DNA from: DATECU01 sp035286745
Lineage (GTDB): Bacteria > Acidobacteriota > Vicinamibacteria > Fen-336
DNA: 19,941 nucleotides
Direction of reading: 5' to 3'
Assembly: GCA_035286745.1 (NCBI GenBank)
Contig: DATECU010000163.1
Coordinates: 1-19,941 of the forward strand
Part shown: in pieces, positions 14,038-19,941 of the stretch
Layout of the letters: every line of letters begins with the position of its first letter
Position numbering within the stretch: the stretch's first letter is position 1
Notes under the pieces: generated by a model
What the model saw: only the letters and a program-made list of their open reading frames with translations
What the model was told of the DNA's origin: nothing
Database searches by the model: none
Program-made: the position numbers and the translations under genes

Positions 14038-15104
14038 GGCCGGTACGCGGTCCTGAGGAGCGCCCGCTCGGCGTGGCGCGAAAGCCCGAGCTCCAGCAGC
14101 TTTCCCAGCAGGTCCGGATAGGCCAGGCCGCTGGCCTCCCACAGCTTGGGGTACATGCTGATGGAGGTGAAGCCGGGGATGGTGTTGATCTCGTTCACCA
14201 GCAAGCGGCCGCTCTTCTGCTCCAGGAAGAAGTCGACCCGCGCATAACCATGGGCGTCGACGGCCGCGAAGGCCCGAAGCGCCAGCGCTCGAGCCTCGGT
14301 CGCAACCGCCTCGTCGACCGGGGCCGGGATCCGCAGCTCGGTCCGACTGGCCTCGGAGTACTTGGACTCGTAGTCGTAGAACTCGCGGTCGGGGACGATC
14401 TCGCCGGCCAACGAGGCCTCCGGGTTGTGGCCACCCAACACCGAAACCTCCAGCTCTCGGGCCGCCACCCCGGCCTCCACCAGCACCTTGCGGTCGAAGG
14501 CGAAAGCCCGGTCCAGGGCCGGGCCCAGCTCTTCCTCGTTATGCACCTTACTCACCCCCACGCTGGACCCGAGGTTGGCGGGCTTGACGAAGAGGGGGAG
14601 CCCCAACTCGCTGGGCAGCAGCTTCTCCTGGTCGGGCTGGCGGCAGCTGAGCACCCGGTAGCGCACCTGGGGCACGCCGGCGGCCGCGAAGAGCGCCTTC
14701 ATCAGCTCCTTGTCCATCGCCGCCGCCGAGGCGGCAACTCCCGAGCCCACGTAGGGCACGCCGGCCAGCTCGAGCAGCCCCTGCAACGTGCCGTCCTCGC
14801 CGTAGGGACCGTGGAGCACCGGGAAATAGACGTCCGGGGTCGCCAGCACGGTGGCGTCCTGGAGGGCCCGCAGCCGACCCTGGTCGTCGGGGGCAGGGAC
14901 CAAGAACACCGGGACCCCGCCATGCGCCGCGGTCCGGGGATCCTGCTGGAGCCACCAGCGACCTTCCTTGTCGATGAGAACCGGCAGCACCCGGTGACGC
15001 CCCAGGAGCCCGGCCGCCACCGAGGCCGCGGAGCGCAGGCTCACCTCGTGCTCCCCGGAGCGTCCGCCGAAGAGCAGTGCCACCTGGAGAGGCTTCTCCT
15101 TCAT
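14034..15104 (-). CDS. ddl: D-alanine--D-alanine ligase
   Basis: 356 aa, cytoplasmic ATP-grasp enzyme joining two D-Ala for the peptidoglycan stem. It has the N-terminal FGGRSGEHEVSLRSA, the HGPYGEDGTLQGLLEL block, VPYVGSGVAASAAAMDKELM, LFVKPANLGSSVGVSKV (ATP-grasp Lys), EVSVLGG, the metal-binding end ARVDFFLEQKSGRLLVNEIN, and NTIPGFTSISMYPKLWEASG. These are the standard motifs in standard order, and the length is normal for the longer Ddl type (VanA/DdlA-like spacing). The ATG at 15102-15104 has no Shine-Dalgarno. A TATAGA -10-like box ends 8 nt upstream, suggesting a leaderless transcript. The TPR gene follows with a 4-bp overlap. It is divergent from tgt across only 50 bp. Confidence 0.96.
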   Translation of the reverse strand: MKEKPLQVALLFGGRSGEHEVSLRSAASVAAGLLGRHRVLPVLIDKEGRWWLQQDPRTAAHGGVPVFLVPAPDDQGRLRALQDATVLATPDVYFPVLHGPYGEDGTLQGLLELAGVPYVGSGVAASAAAMDKELMKALFAAAGVPQVRYRVLSCRQPDQEKLLPSELGLPLFVKPANLGSSVGVSKVHNEEELGPALDRAFAFDRKVLVEAGVAARELEVSVLGGHNPEASLAGEIVPDREFYDYESKYSEASRTELRIPAPVDEAVATEARALALRAFAAVDAHGYARVDFFLEQKSGRLLVNEINTIPGFTSISMYPKLWEASGLAYPDLLGKLLELGLSRHAERALLRTAYRP

Positions 15105-15112
15105 GATCGAAG

Positions 15113-15144
15113 TCTATACCCGAGCCAGGGCTCGGCCTTATACT
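15113..15144. promoter_or_regulatory. Divergent ddl/tgt promoter region with central palindrome
   Basis: Minus-strand TATAGA (15113-15118) and plus-strand TATACT (15139-15144) flank a perfect inverted repeat CCGAGCC-AG-GGCTCGG (15120-15135) lying nearly at the midpoint. No good -35 is seen for either direction. The distances from -10 to ATG (8 and 10 nt) predict leaderless or nearly leaderless mRNAs, and neither gene has a Shine-Dalgarno. The palindrome may be an operator for joint control; no regulator can be named. Confidence 0.5.
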
Positions 15145-15154
15145 CGCGGGCCGC

Positions 15155-16276
15155 ATGGCTTTCTCCTTTCAGGTCCAGGCAACCTCCGGACGCGCCCGCG
15201 CCTGTCTGATCGAGACGCCTCACGGGCCGGTGGAGACCCCCATCTTCATGCCGGTGGGAACCGCCGGGGCGGTGAAGGGGCTGACCCCCCGCGATCTGGG
15301 AGAAGTGGGCGCCCGCATCGTGCTGGCCAACACCTACCACTTGATGCTGCGCCCCGGCGACCGGCTGCTGGCCGAGCTGGGCGGCCTCCACGGGTTCACC
15401 GGCTGGTCCGGCCCCTTCCTGACCGACAGCGGCGGCTATCAGGTGTTCAGCCTCTCCTCCCTCCGGCGCATAACCGAAGAGGGGGCCTTCTTCCGCAGCC
15501 ACCTGGACGGCACCGCTCACACCCTGTCCCCGGAACGGTCGATCGAGATTCAGACCAACCTGGGAGCCGACATGGTGATGGCCATGGACGAGTGCCCCCC
15601 CTTCCCGGCGCCGCACGCGGCGGTGGACGCCGCCACCGCGCGCACCACCCGCTGGGCTCGCCGCAGCCAGGCGGCTCACCGCCGACGCGACCAGGCCCTC
15701 TTCGGCATCGTGCAGGGAGGAGTGTTCCTCGACCTCCGGGAGCGCAGCGCCCGGGAGCTTCTGGCCCTCGACTTCCCCGGCTATGCGGTAGGCGGGCTGT
15801 CGGTGGGGGAGCCCAAGCAGGACATGCACCGGGTGCTCGAACACCTGGATCCCATCCTGCCGCAGGACAGGCCGCGCTACCTGATGGGGGTGGGCACCCC
15901 CGAGGACTTGCTGGAAGGGGTAGCCCGAGGCATCGACATGTTCGACTGTGTGCTCCCCACCCGCAACGCCCGGAACGGGCAGCTCTTCACCAGCCGGGGC
16001 AAGCTCTCCATCCGGAATGCCCGCTACAAGGCCGACTCGCGGCCCCCAGATCCCGACTGCCCCTGCTACACCTGCCGGACGGTGAGCCGTGCCTACTTGC
16101 GGCATCTGCACCAAGCCGGAGAGATCACCGCTGCGAGCCTGATGACCCTTCACAACCTGGCCTTCTACCTTGACACCCTGCGGCGGGTGAGGCAAAGTAT
16201 CCTTTTGGGTCAGTTCGAGGAGTTCCGGAAAGAGATGCTTCGGGCCCTCGCGGTTTCCGCCGCCGAGGGGCTCTAG
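15155..16276 (+). CDS. tgt: tRNA-guanine (queuine) transglycosylase
   Basis: 373 aa, normal length. It exchanges guanine at position 34 of GUN-anticodon tRNAs for preQ1 on the way to queuosine. Seen: TPIFMPVGTAGAVKGL near the N-terminus, TDSGGYQVFSL with D91 (base-recognition/catalytic Asp), LFGIVQGGV, AVGGLSVGEP (substrate loop), FDCVLPTRNARNGQ with nucleophile D264, and the zinc site CPCYTCRT (C302, C304, C307) plus H333 in TLHNLAFYL. The start at 15155 lacks a Shine-Dalgarno but the N-terminus aligns with the family. It heads the tgt-yajC-secD-secF order that is conserved in many bacteria. The 92-bp gap to yajC holds a small hairpin and no clear promoter. Confidence 0.97.
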   Translation: MAFSFQVQATSGRARACLIETPHGPVETPIFMPVGTAGAVKGLTPRDLGEVGARIVLANTYHLMLRPGDRLLAELGGLHGFTGWSGPFLTDSGGYQVFSLSSLRRITEEGAFFRSHLDGTAHTLSPERSIEIQTNLGADMVMAMDECPPFPAPHAAVDAATARTTRWARRSQAAHRRRDQALFGIVQGGVFLDLRERSARELLALDFPGYAVGGLSVGEPKQDMHRVLEHLDPILPQDRPRYLMGVGTPEDLLEGVARGIDMFDCVLPTRNARNGQLFTSRGKLSIRNARYKADSRPPDPDCPCYTCRTVSRAYLRHLHQAGEITAASLMTLHNLAFYLDTLRRVRQSILLGQFEEFRKEMLRALAVSAAEGL

Positions 16277-16330
16277 CCCTCGCCAGACGGCCGACTCACG
16301 ACCCAGCCAGTTCAGAAAGGACTTTTCCGA

Positions 16331-16351
16331 GACCCCGCGCCCCAAGGGGTC
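16331..16351 (+). promoter_or_regulatory. Hairpin ahead of yajC
   Basis: GACCCC (16331-16336) can pair with GGGGTC (16346-16351) across a 9-nt loop, ending a few bases before the weak Shine-Dalgarno GGAG (16356-16359) of yajC. It may tune yajC translation or be chance in GC-rich DNA. It lacks a U-tract, so it is not a terminator. Confidence 0.25.
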
Positions 16352-16368
16352 CCGCGGAGCGCCAGAGC

Positions 16369-16701
16369 ATGCTCGATCCACGCATCCTTCTCGCCCTGCC
16401 CGGCTCACCCCAAGGCGGCGACCAGAGCCCCCTTCTCGGCCTGCTGCCGATGGTGGCCATCCTGGCCATCTTCTACTTCCTCCTCATCATGCCCATGCGG
16501 AACAAGCAGAAGAAGGTGGAAGCGATGATCAAGAGCCTCGAACCCGGGGCCAAGGTCATCGTCAACCCGGGGATCTACGGCACCATCGAAGGGGTCGAGG
16601 AAGGCGCCTTCCTGGTGCGCATAGCGGACAAGACGCGAATCAAGGTGTTGAAGAGCGCCATCGCGGGGCTGCAAGGCTCCGCCGAAACGGAGAAGAAGTA
16701 G
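16369..16701 (+). CDS. yajC: Sec translocase accessory subunit YajC
   Basis: 110 aa, the usual size. One membrane helix (about residues 22-43, LLPMVAILAIFYFLLIMPMR) is followed by the family hallmark RNKQKKVEAMIKSLEPGAKV, then VNPGIYGTIEGVEEGAFLVRIADKTRIKVLKSAI and a short charged tail. YajC forms a membrane complex with SecD and SecF that supports SecYEG-dependent export. The ATG is preceded by GGAG at 9 nt. The stop is one base from the secD start. Confidence 0.95.
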   Translation: MLDPRILLALPGSPQGGDQSPLLGLLPMVAILAIFYFLLIMPMRNKQKKVEAMIKSLEPGAKVIVNPGIYGTIEGVEEGAFLVRIADKTRIKVLKSAIAGLQGSAETEKK

Positions 16702-16702
16702 G

Positions 16703-18352
16703 ATGCCGCCCGCTTTCGAGAATCCCCTCATCCTCTGGTTGCTGGGCACCCTGCTGCTCGCCGGCCTCGCCTACGCGGGGATCCGCCGCGAGCTCAGGGT
16801 GCGGGCCACCGTCTATGGCTCCTTCCTGATCGCCTGCGCGGTGGCCACCTGGCCGCCCTACGGCAAGGACGGCGCCCCCGGGAAGATCAAGCTCGGCCTC
16901 GATCTGCGGGGCGGGATTCATCTGGTGCTCCAGGTGGTCACCGACGACGCCCTGAACGCGACCGTCGACGACGCCGTGCAGACGGCTCGCGACCAGGCCA
17001 CCCGCAAGGGCATCGTGTTCGGTTCCGTCGAACGCAAGGACCCCACCTCCTTCGCCGTGGAGGGGGTCGAGCCGGCCCGGGTCAAGGACATGCGGGACAG
17101 CCTGAAGGACTACTATCGGGCGCCCGATTGGGAAGTCCGGGAGCCGGGCGAGGCGCGCTTCTTGGTCAGGATGACCGAGGCCTATGTGCGCCGCCTCAAG
17201 GAACGCACCGTGAAGGAGGCCATCAAGACCCTGGAGCGGCGGGTCAACCAGTTGGGAGTCGCGGAGCCGGTGATCGCCGCCCACGGCAGCCAGGGCGATC
17301 AGATCCTGGTTCAGCTTCCGGGAGTCACCGATCCCGAGGCCGCCAAACGCGTGATGAAGCAGACCGCCCACCTCTCCTTGCAGATGGTCGAGGACTCGGC
17401 GATCAGCCGGGAATCGCTGCTGCAAAAGACCCAGGGCAAGGTTCCCGACAACATGGAAGTGGTCGAGGGCCCGGGCGACACGCCTGGACAGCCCGTCTTC
17501 TACCTGGTTCGCAAGGAGGCGGTGATCACCGGCCGCGACCTCAAGAACGCGCGGGTGGGTGTTGACGAGAACAACGCACCCCAGATCAACTTCACCCTGA
17601 ACCCGGTAGGCACCGATCGCATCAAGCGCGAGAGCGGCCGCAACATCGGCCGCAACATGGCCATCATCCTGGACAAGAGCGTCTACTCCGCCCCGGTTAT
17701 CCAGAGCCAGTTGGGCGGAGACAACCGGATCACCGGTCGCTTCACCACCCAGGAAGCCGACGAGCTGGCCAAGGTGCTGCGTGCCGGCGCCCTGCCCGCC
17801 GCTCTCAAGTCACAGCAGGAACTGGCCGTGGGCGCCTCCCTGGGCCGAGACTCGATCCGCTCCGGAGTCTGGGCCTCGGGCGCCGCCATGCTGTTCATCT
17901 TGATCTTCATGCTCGCCTACTACCGCTTCTCGGGCGTGAACGCGGTGGTGGCGCTCGCCGCCAATCTCCTGATCCTGCTGGGGGCCATGGCCTACAGCAA
18001 CGCCACCCTGACCCTGCCTGGCATCGCTGGCATCATCCTCACCGTGGGCGTGGGGGTCGACACCAACGTGCTGGTGTTCGAGCGCATCCGCGAGGAGCTG
18101 CGCAACGGCAAGACGGTCCGGGCCGCGGTCAGCAACGGCTTCGAGCGGGTGTGGATCACCATCCTCGACACCCACGCCACCGCCCTGATCGCCGCCGCCT
18201 TCCTGTTTCAGTTCGGGACCGGGCCCATCAAGGGCTTCGCGGTCACCCTGGTCATGGGTTTGGTGGCCAACGTCTTTGCTTCCTATTTCGTGAGCAAGTT
18301 CCTCTTCGAGTGGGTGCTGGGCAAGCGCCACGTCGAGAGCCTGAGCATCTAG
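16703..18352 (+). CDS. secD: Protein translocase subunit SecD
   Basis: 549 aa. Uses the proton motive force with SecF to pull exported proteins across the inner membrane. Seen: LGLDLRGGIHLVLQV (P1 domain start, about residues 64-78), RVNQLGVAEPVI and ILVQLPGV (P1 core), AVITGRDLKNARVGVDENNAPQINF, and the C-terminal membrane block with ILTVGVGVDTNVLVFERIREEL, FERVWITILDTHATALIAA and FGTGPIKGFAVTLVMGLVANVFASYF. The usual DANV is DTNV here. Unusually, two hydrophobic segments precede P1 (about residues 8-27 and 36-50) where SecD normally has one. An in-frame GTG at 16799 would remove the first, but the ATG at 16703 lies one base behind the yajC stop and is favoured. It is followed by secF after 9 bp. 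Confidence 0.95.
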   Translation: MPPAFENPLILWLLGTLLLAGLAYAGIRRELRVRATVYGSFLIACAVATWPPYGKDGAPGKIKLGLDLRGGIHLVLQVVTDDALNATVDDAVQTARDQATRKGIVFGSVERKDPTSFAVEGVEPARVKDMRDSLKDYYRAPDWEVREPGEARFLVRMTEAYVRRLKERTVKEAIKTLERRVNQLGVAEPVIAAHGSQGDQILVQLPGVTDPEAAKRVMKQTAHLSLQMVEDSAISRESLLQKTQGKVPDNMEVVEGPGDTPGQPVFYLVRKEAVITGRDLKNARVGVDENNAPQINFTLNPVGTDRIKRESGRNIGRNMAIILDKSVYSAPVIQSQLGGDNRITGRFTTQEADELAKVLRAGALPAALKSQQELAVGASLGRDSIRSGVWASGAAMLFILIFMLAYYRFSGVNAVVALAANLLILLGAMAYSNATLTLPGIAGIILTVGVGVDTNVLVFERIREELRNGKTVRAAVSNGFERVWITILDTHATALIAAAFLFQFGTGPIKGFAVTLVMGLVANVFASYFVSKFLFEWVLGKRHVESLSI

Positions 18353-18361
18353 GGGCCCGCC

Positions 18362-19294
18362 ATGGAAATCCTCAAGAACCCGAACTTCGACTTCCTGGGC
18401 AAGGCCCGCTACTTCATCGGCGCCAGCCTGGCCGTGATCCTGGCGGGTCTGCTCTTCATCTGGACCCAGGGCATTCGCTCCGGCGTCGAGTTCTCGGGCG
18501 GCACCCAGCTCATCGTCAAGTTCGAGCGGGCCCCCGAGATCGACAAGATCCGCGACGCGGTGAGCCACGATGCCCCGGGGGCCGTGATCCAGACCTATGA
18601 CGCCGTCTCCAAGAACCAGGTGTTGATCCGCATCGCCGGCACCGTGCAGGGCGACATCGACACCGCCGCCCAGCGCATCGTGGATTCGCTCTCCAAGGCC
18701 TACCCGGGCAACCGGGTTCTCGAACACTCCTCGGAGGTGGTGGGCCCCATCGTGGGAGCCGAGCTGCGCAGAAAAGCCGTCCAGCTCACGGTGCTGGGCC
18801 TGGTCTTCCAGCTGGTGTACATCGCCGTTCGATTCAAGGGGGCGGTCTGGGGCGCCGCGGCGACGGTGGCGGTCTTCCACGACGTCCTGGTCACCCTCGG
18901 CCTGCTCGCCTTCTTCCGCTACGAGCTGACGCTGAACGTGATCGCGGCTCTGCTCACGCTGGTGGGCTACAGCGTGAACGACACCATCGTCATCTTCGAC
19001 CGCGCCCGCGAGAACCTCCGCCACAAACGCAAGGACTCGCTGACCAAGATCCTGAACGACTCGCTCAACCAGACGCTGACCCGCACCCTGATCTCGAACG
19101 GCACCACCTTCCTGGCCGTGCTCGGCCTCTACCTGTTCGGCGGCGAGGTGCTCCGCGGCTTCGGCTTCGCCATGGTGGTGGGCATTGTGGTCGGGACCTA
19201 CTCCACCATCTACATCGCCAGCCCCATCGTGATCTGGTGGGATGGCGTTTCGGCCCGAAGGCAGGGGTCACCCAAGGCCAAGGCCGCCCTCTAG
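18362..19294 (+). CDS. secF: Protein translocase subunit SecF
   Basis: 310 aa, normal length. Partner of SecD in the proton-driven export motor. The N-terminal FDFLGKARYFIGASLAVILAG (first helix, described in part) leads to GIRSGVEFSGGTQLIVKF, then EVVGPIVGAELRRKAVQLTVLG, the helix block VLVTLGLLAFFRYELTLNVIAALLTLVGYS (in part), the signature SVNDTIVIFDRARENLRHK, and LTRTLISNGTTFLAVLGLYLFGG. All are canonical SecF elements. No strong Shine-Dalgarno is seen in the 9-bp gap after secD, so translational coupling is likely. A terminator hairpin follows. Confidence 0.96.
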   Translation: MEILKNPNFDFLGKARYFIGASLAVILAGLLFIWTQGIRSGVEFSGGTQLIVKFERAPEIDKIRDAVSHDAPGAVIQTYDAVSKNQVLIRIAGTVQGDIDTAAQRIVDSLSKAYPGNRVLEHSSEVVGPIVGAELRRKAVQLTVLGLVFQLVYIAVRFKGAVWGAAATVAVFHDVLVTLGLLAFFRYELTLNVIAALLTLVGYSVNDTIVIFDRARENLRHKRKDSLTKILNDSLNQTLTRTLISNGTTFLAVLGLYLFGGEVLRGFGFAMVVGIVVGTYSTIYIASPIVIWWDGVSARRQGSPKAKAAL

Positions 19295-19307
19295 ACCAGC
19301 GTCACCG

Positions 19308-19332
19308 GCGCCGGGCGTGGTTGGCCCGGCGC
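19308..19332 (+). terminator. Terminator hairpin after secF
   Basis: A perfect 8-bp GC stem, GCGCCGGG (19308-19315) / CCCGGCGC (19325-19332), with a 9-nt loop, 14 bp behind the secF stop. The tail TTGCTC is only weakly U-rich. Confidence 0.6.
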
Positions 19333-19395
19333 TTGCTCGCACCCCTGGGATGAGCGCCCCGGAACCGGCGAACTGGAACCGGGCGAGGACAGCGC

Positions 19396-19414
19396 GTGTC
19401 CAAGCCCGGGACAC
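19396..19414 (+). promoter_or_regulatory. Inverted repeat directly before the tonB-like gene's ribosome-binding site
   Basis: GTGTCC (19396-19401) and GGACAC (19409-19414) form a 6-bp stem with a 7-nt loop, ending two bases before the Shine-Dalgarno GAGGG (19416-19420). It could be an operator or a translation-modulating hairpin. Upstream, GGAACCGG occurs twice in direct repeat within about 25 bp. No clear promoter boxes are seen. Confidence 0.3.
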
Positions 19415-19427
19415 CGAGGGTGCTAAG

Positions 19428-19941
19428 ATGCTGGTGATGAGCGGGGACGATCTTTTCTCCGACCTCGTCGTCTCGGGGAAAGGCAAACGGCGGCCTGCCT
19501 TCTGGCTCCCGCTGTCTCTGGCCGGTCACGCGCTGGCGCTGGCGGCCGTGGTGCTGATTCCGATCCTCTGGCCGGCCACGCTCCCCGAACACCCCAACTA
19601 CATCCGCGCGTTGCTCTACAACCCTCCGCCTCCGCCTCCACCGCCGCTCCCCCAGGGCTCGGCCCTGGTGGAGAAGCAGCAGCCAGCCCAGCCGACAACC
19701 CCCGATCCCAAGCCCGACAAGCCCACCTTCACCGCTCCCATCGAGACCCCGAAGGAGAAGCCCGACCAGCACGAGGCCAAGCTGGCCGAGTCCGAGCAGG
19801 CAGGCAGTCCAACGGGCAGCGACTTCGGGACGGCGGAGGGCATGGACATCGGCGTCGACGGCGGGGTGGTGGGGGGGGTGCCCGGCGGTGTTCTGGGCGG
19901 TGTGATTGGAGGTACTGGCGACGGCCCGGTCCTGGACTACG
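19428..19941 (+). CDS. TonB-like energy transducer, partial (C-terminus outside window)
   Basis: 171 codons are open to the window edge. ATG 19428 is 7 nt after GAGGG; a nearby ATG at 19437 is a less well placed alternative. Order of parts: a short cytoplasmic N-terminus (MLVMSGDDLFSDLVVSGKGK), one membrane helix (about residues 25-48, LPLSLAGHALALAAVVLIPIL), the proline tract NPPPPPPPPLP, a Pro/Lys/Glu-rich periplasmic spacer (PTTPDPKPDKPTFTAPIE, PKEKPDQHEAKL) and a glycine-rich repeat GGVVGGVPGGVLGGVIGG. This architecture matches TonB proteins, which carry proton-motive energy from ExbBD to outer-membrane receptors. The Gly-Gly-Val repeats are typical of TonB from Acidobacteriota-like genomes. 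The C-terminal receptor-binding domain is not in the window, so the call rests on architecture only. It stands apart from secF behind a terminator. Confidence 0.8.
   Translation, partial: MLVMSGDDLFSDLVVSGKGKRRPAFWLPLSLAGHALALAAVVLIPILWPATLPEHPNYIRALLYNPPPPPPPPLPQGSALVEKQQPAQPTTPDPKPDKPTFTAPIETPKEKPDQHEAKLAESEQAGSPTGSDFGTAEGMDIGVDGGVVGGVPGGVLGGVIGGTGDGPVLDY

Noticed and set aside
14073..15209. Long plus-strand open frame opposite ddl
   Set aside because: It mirrors ddl, has low-complexity Gln/His/Gly-rich translation and no family motif. High GC makes stop codons rare on the opposite strand.
15101..16408. 435-codon minus-strand open frame opposite tgt
   Set aside because: Antisense to a certain tgt gene and it crosses its promoter region; the translation shows no motifs.
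17810..19024. 404-codon minus-strand frame opposite secD/secF
   Set aside because: Translation is His/Asp/Gly-rich and without hydrophobic core pattern, a typical antisense shadow of membrane-protein codons.
1..19941. CRISPR array, insertion sequence, tRNA or phage elements
   Set aside because: No spaced direct repeats, no transposase or integrase motifs, no tRNA-like cloverleaf with TTCRANNC was noticed while reading both strands.

Overview
This is a GC-rich bacterial window with very dense coding, many GTG starts and 4-bp stop/start overlaps. No tRNA, rRNA, CRISPR array or insertion sequence was seen. The host is probably an Acidobacteriota member or a near relative. That is inferred from a tgt-yajC-secD-secF block followed by a TonB with Gly-Gly-Val repeats, several LamG-like secreted proteins and the overall composition. 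It is not proven by any marker gene here.

Layout: (1) 1-765, minus: the N-terminal part of a secreted beta-propeller-like protein that runs off the left edge. (2) 938-1609, plus: a lone secreted beta-sandwich protein with a near-consensus promoter and a strong hairpin after it. (3) 1753-11861, minus: a six-gene, translationally coupled operon. In transcription order it encodes a fused ATP sulfurylase/APS kinase (PAPS synthesis), a GT-C membrane glycosyltransferase-like protein, a membrane-anchored sulfatase-fold enzyme with Thr in place of the usual Cys/Ser, a membrane-anchored SGNH hydrolase, a secreted LamG + PhoD-like phosphatase, and a second GT-C protein. It looks like a cell-envelope glycan or glycolipid modification set. 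No sulfotransferase is visible in the window. (4) 11911-12310, minus: two micro-genes of 20 and 16 codons, each encoding a Lys/Ala-rich peptide and each followed by its own intrinsic terminator. (5) 12508-15104, minus: ddl (D-Ala-D-Ala ligase) coupled to a periplasmic TPR protein. (6) 15155-19294, plus: tgt, yajC, secD and secF, closed by a terminator. (7) 19428-19941, plus: the start of a tonB-like gene cut by the right edge.

How the parts work together: the right half is housekeeping, covering tRNA queuosine modification, the SecDF-YajC translocase accessory complex, peptidoglycan precursor synthesis and outer-membrane energisation. The left half is accessory envelope biology. The two parts with most potential novelty are the tandem lysine-rich micro-genes with individual terminators, and the PAPS/GT-C/Thr-sulfatase/SGNH/PhoD operon.
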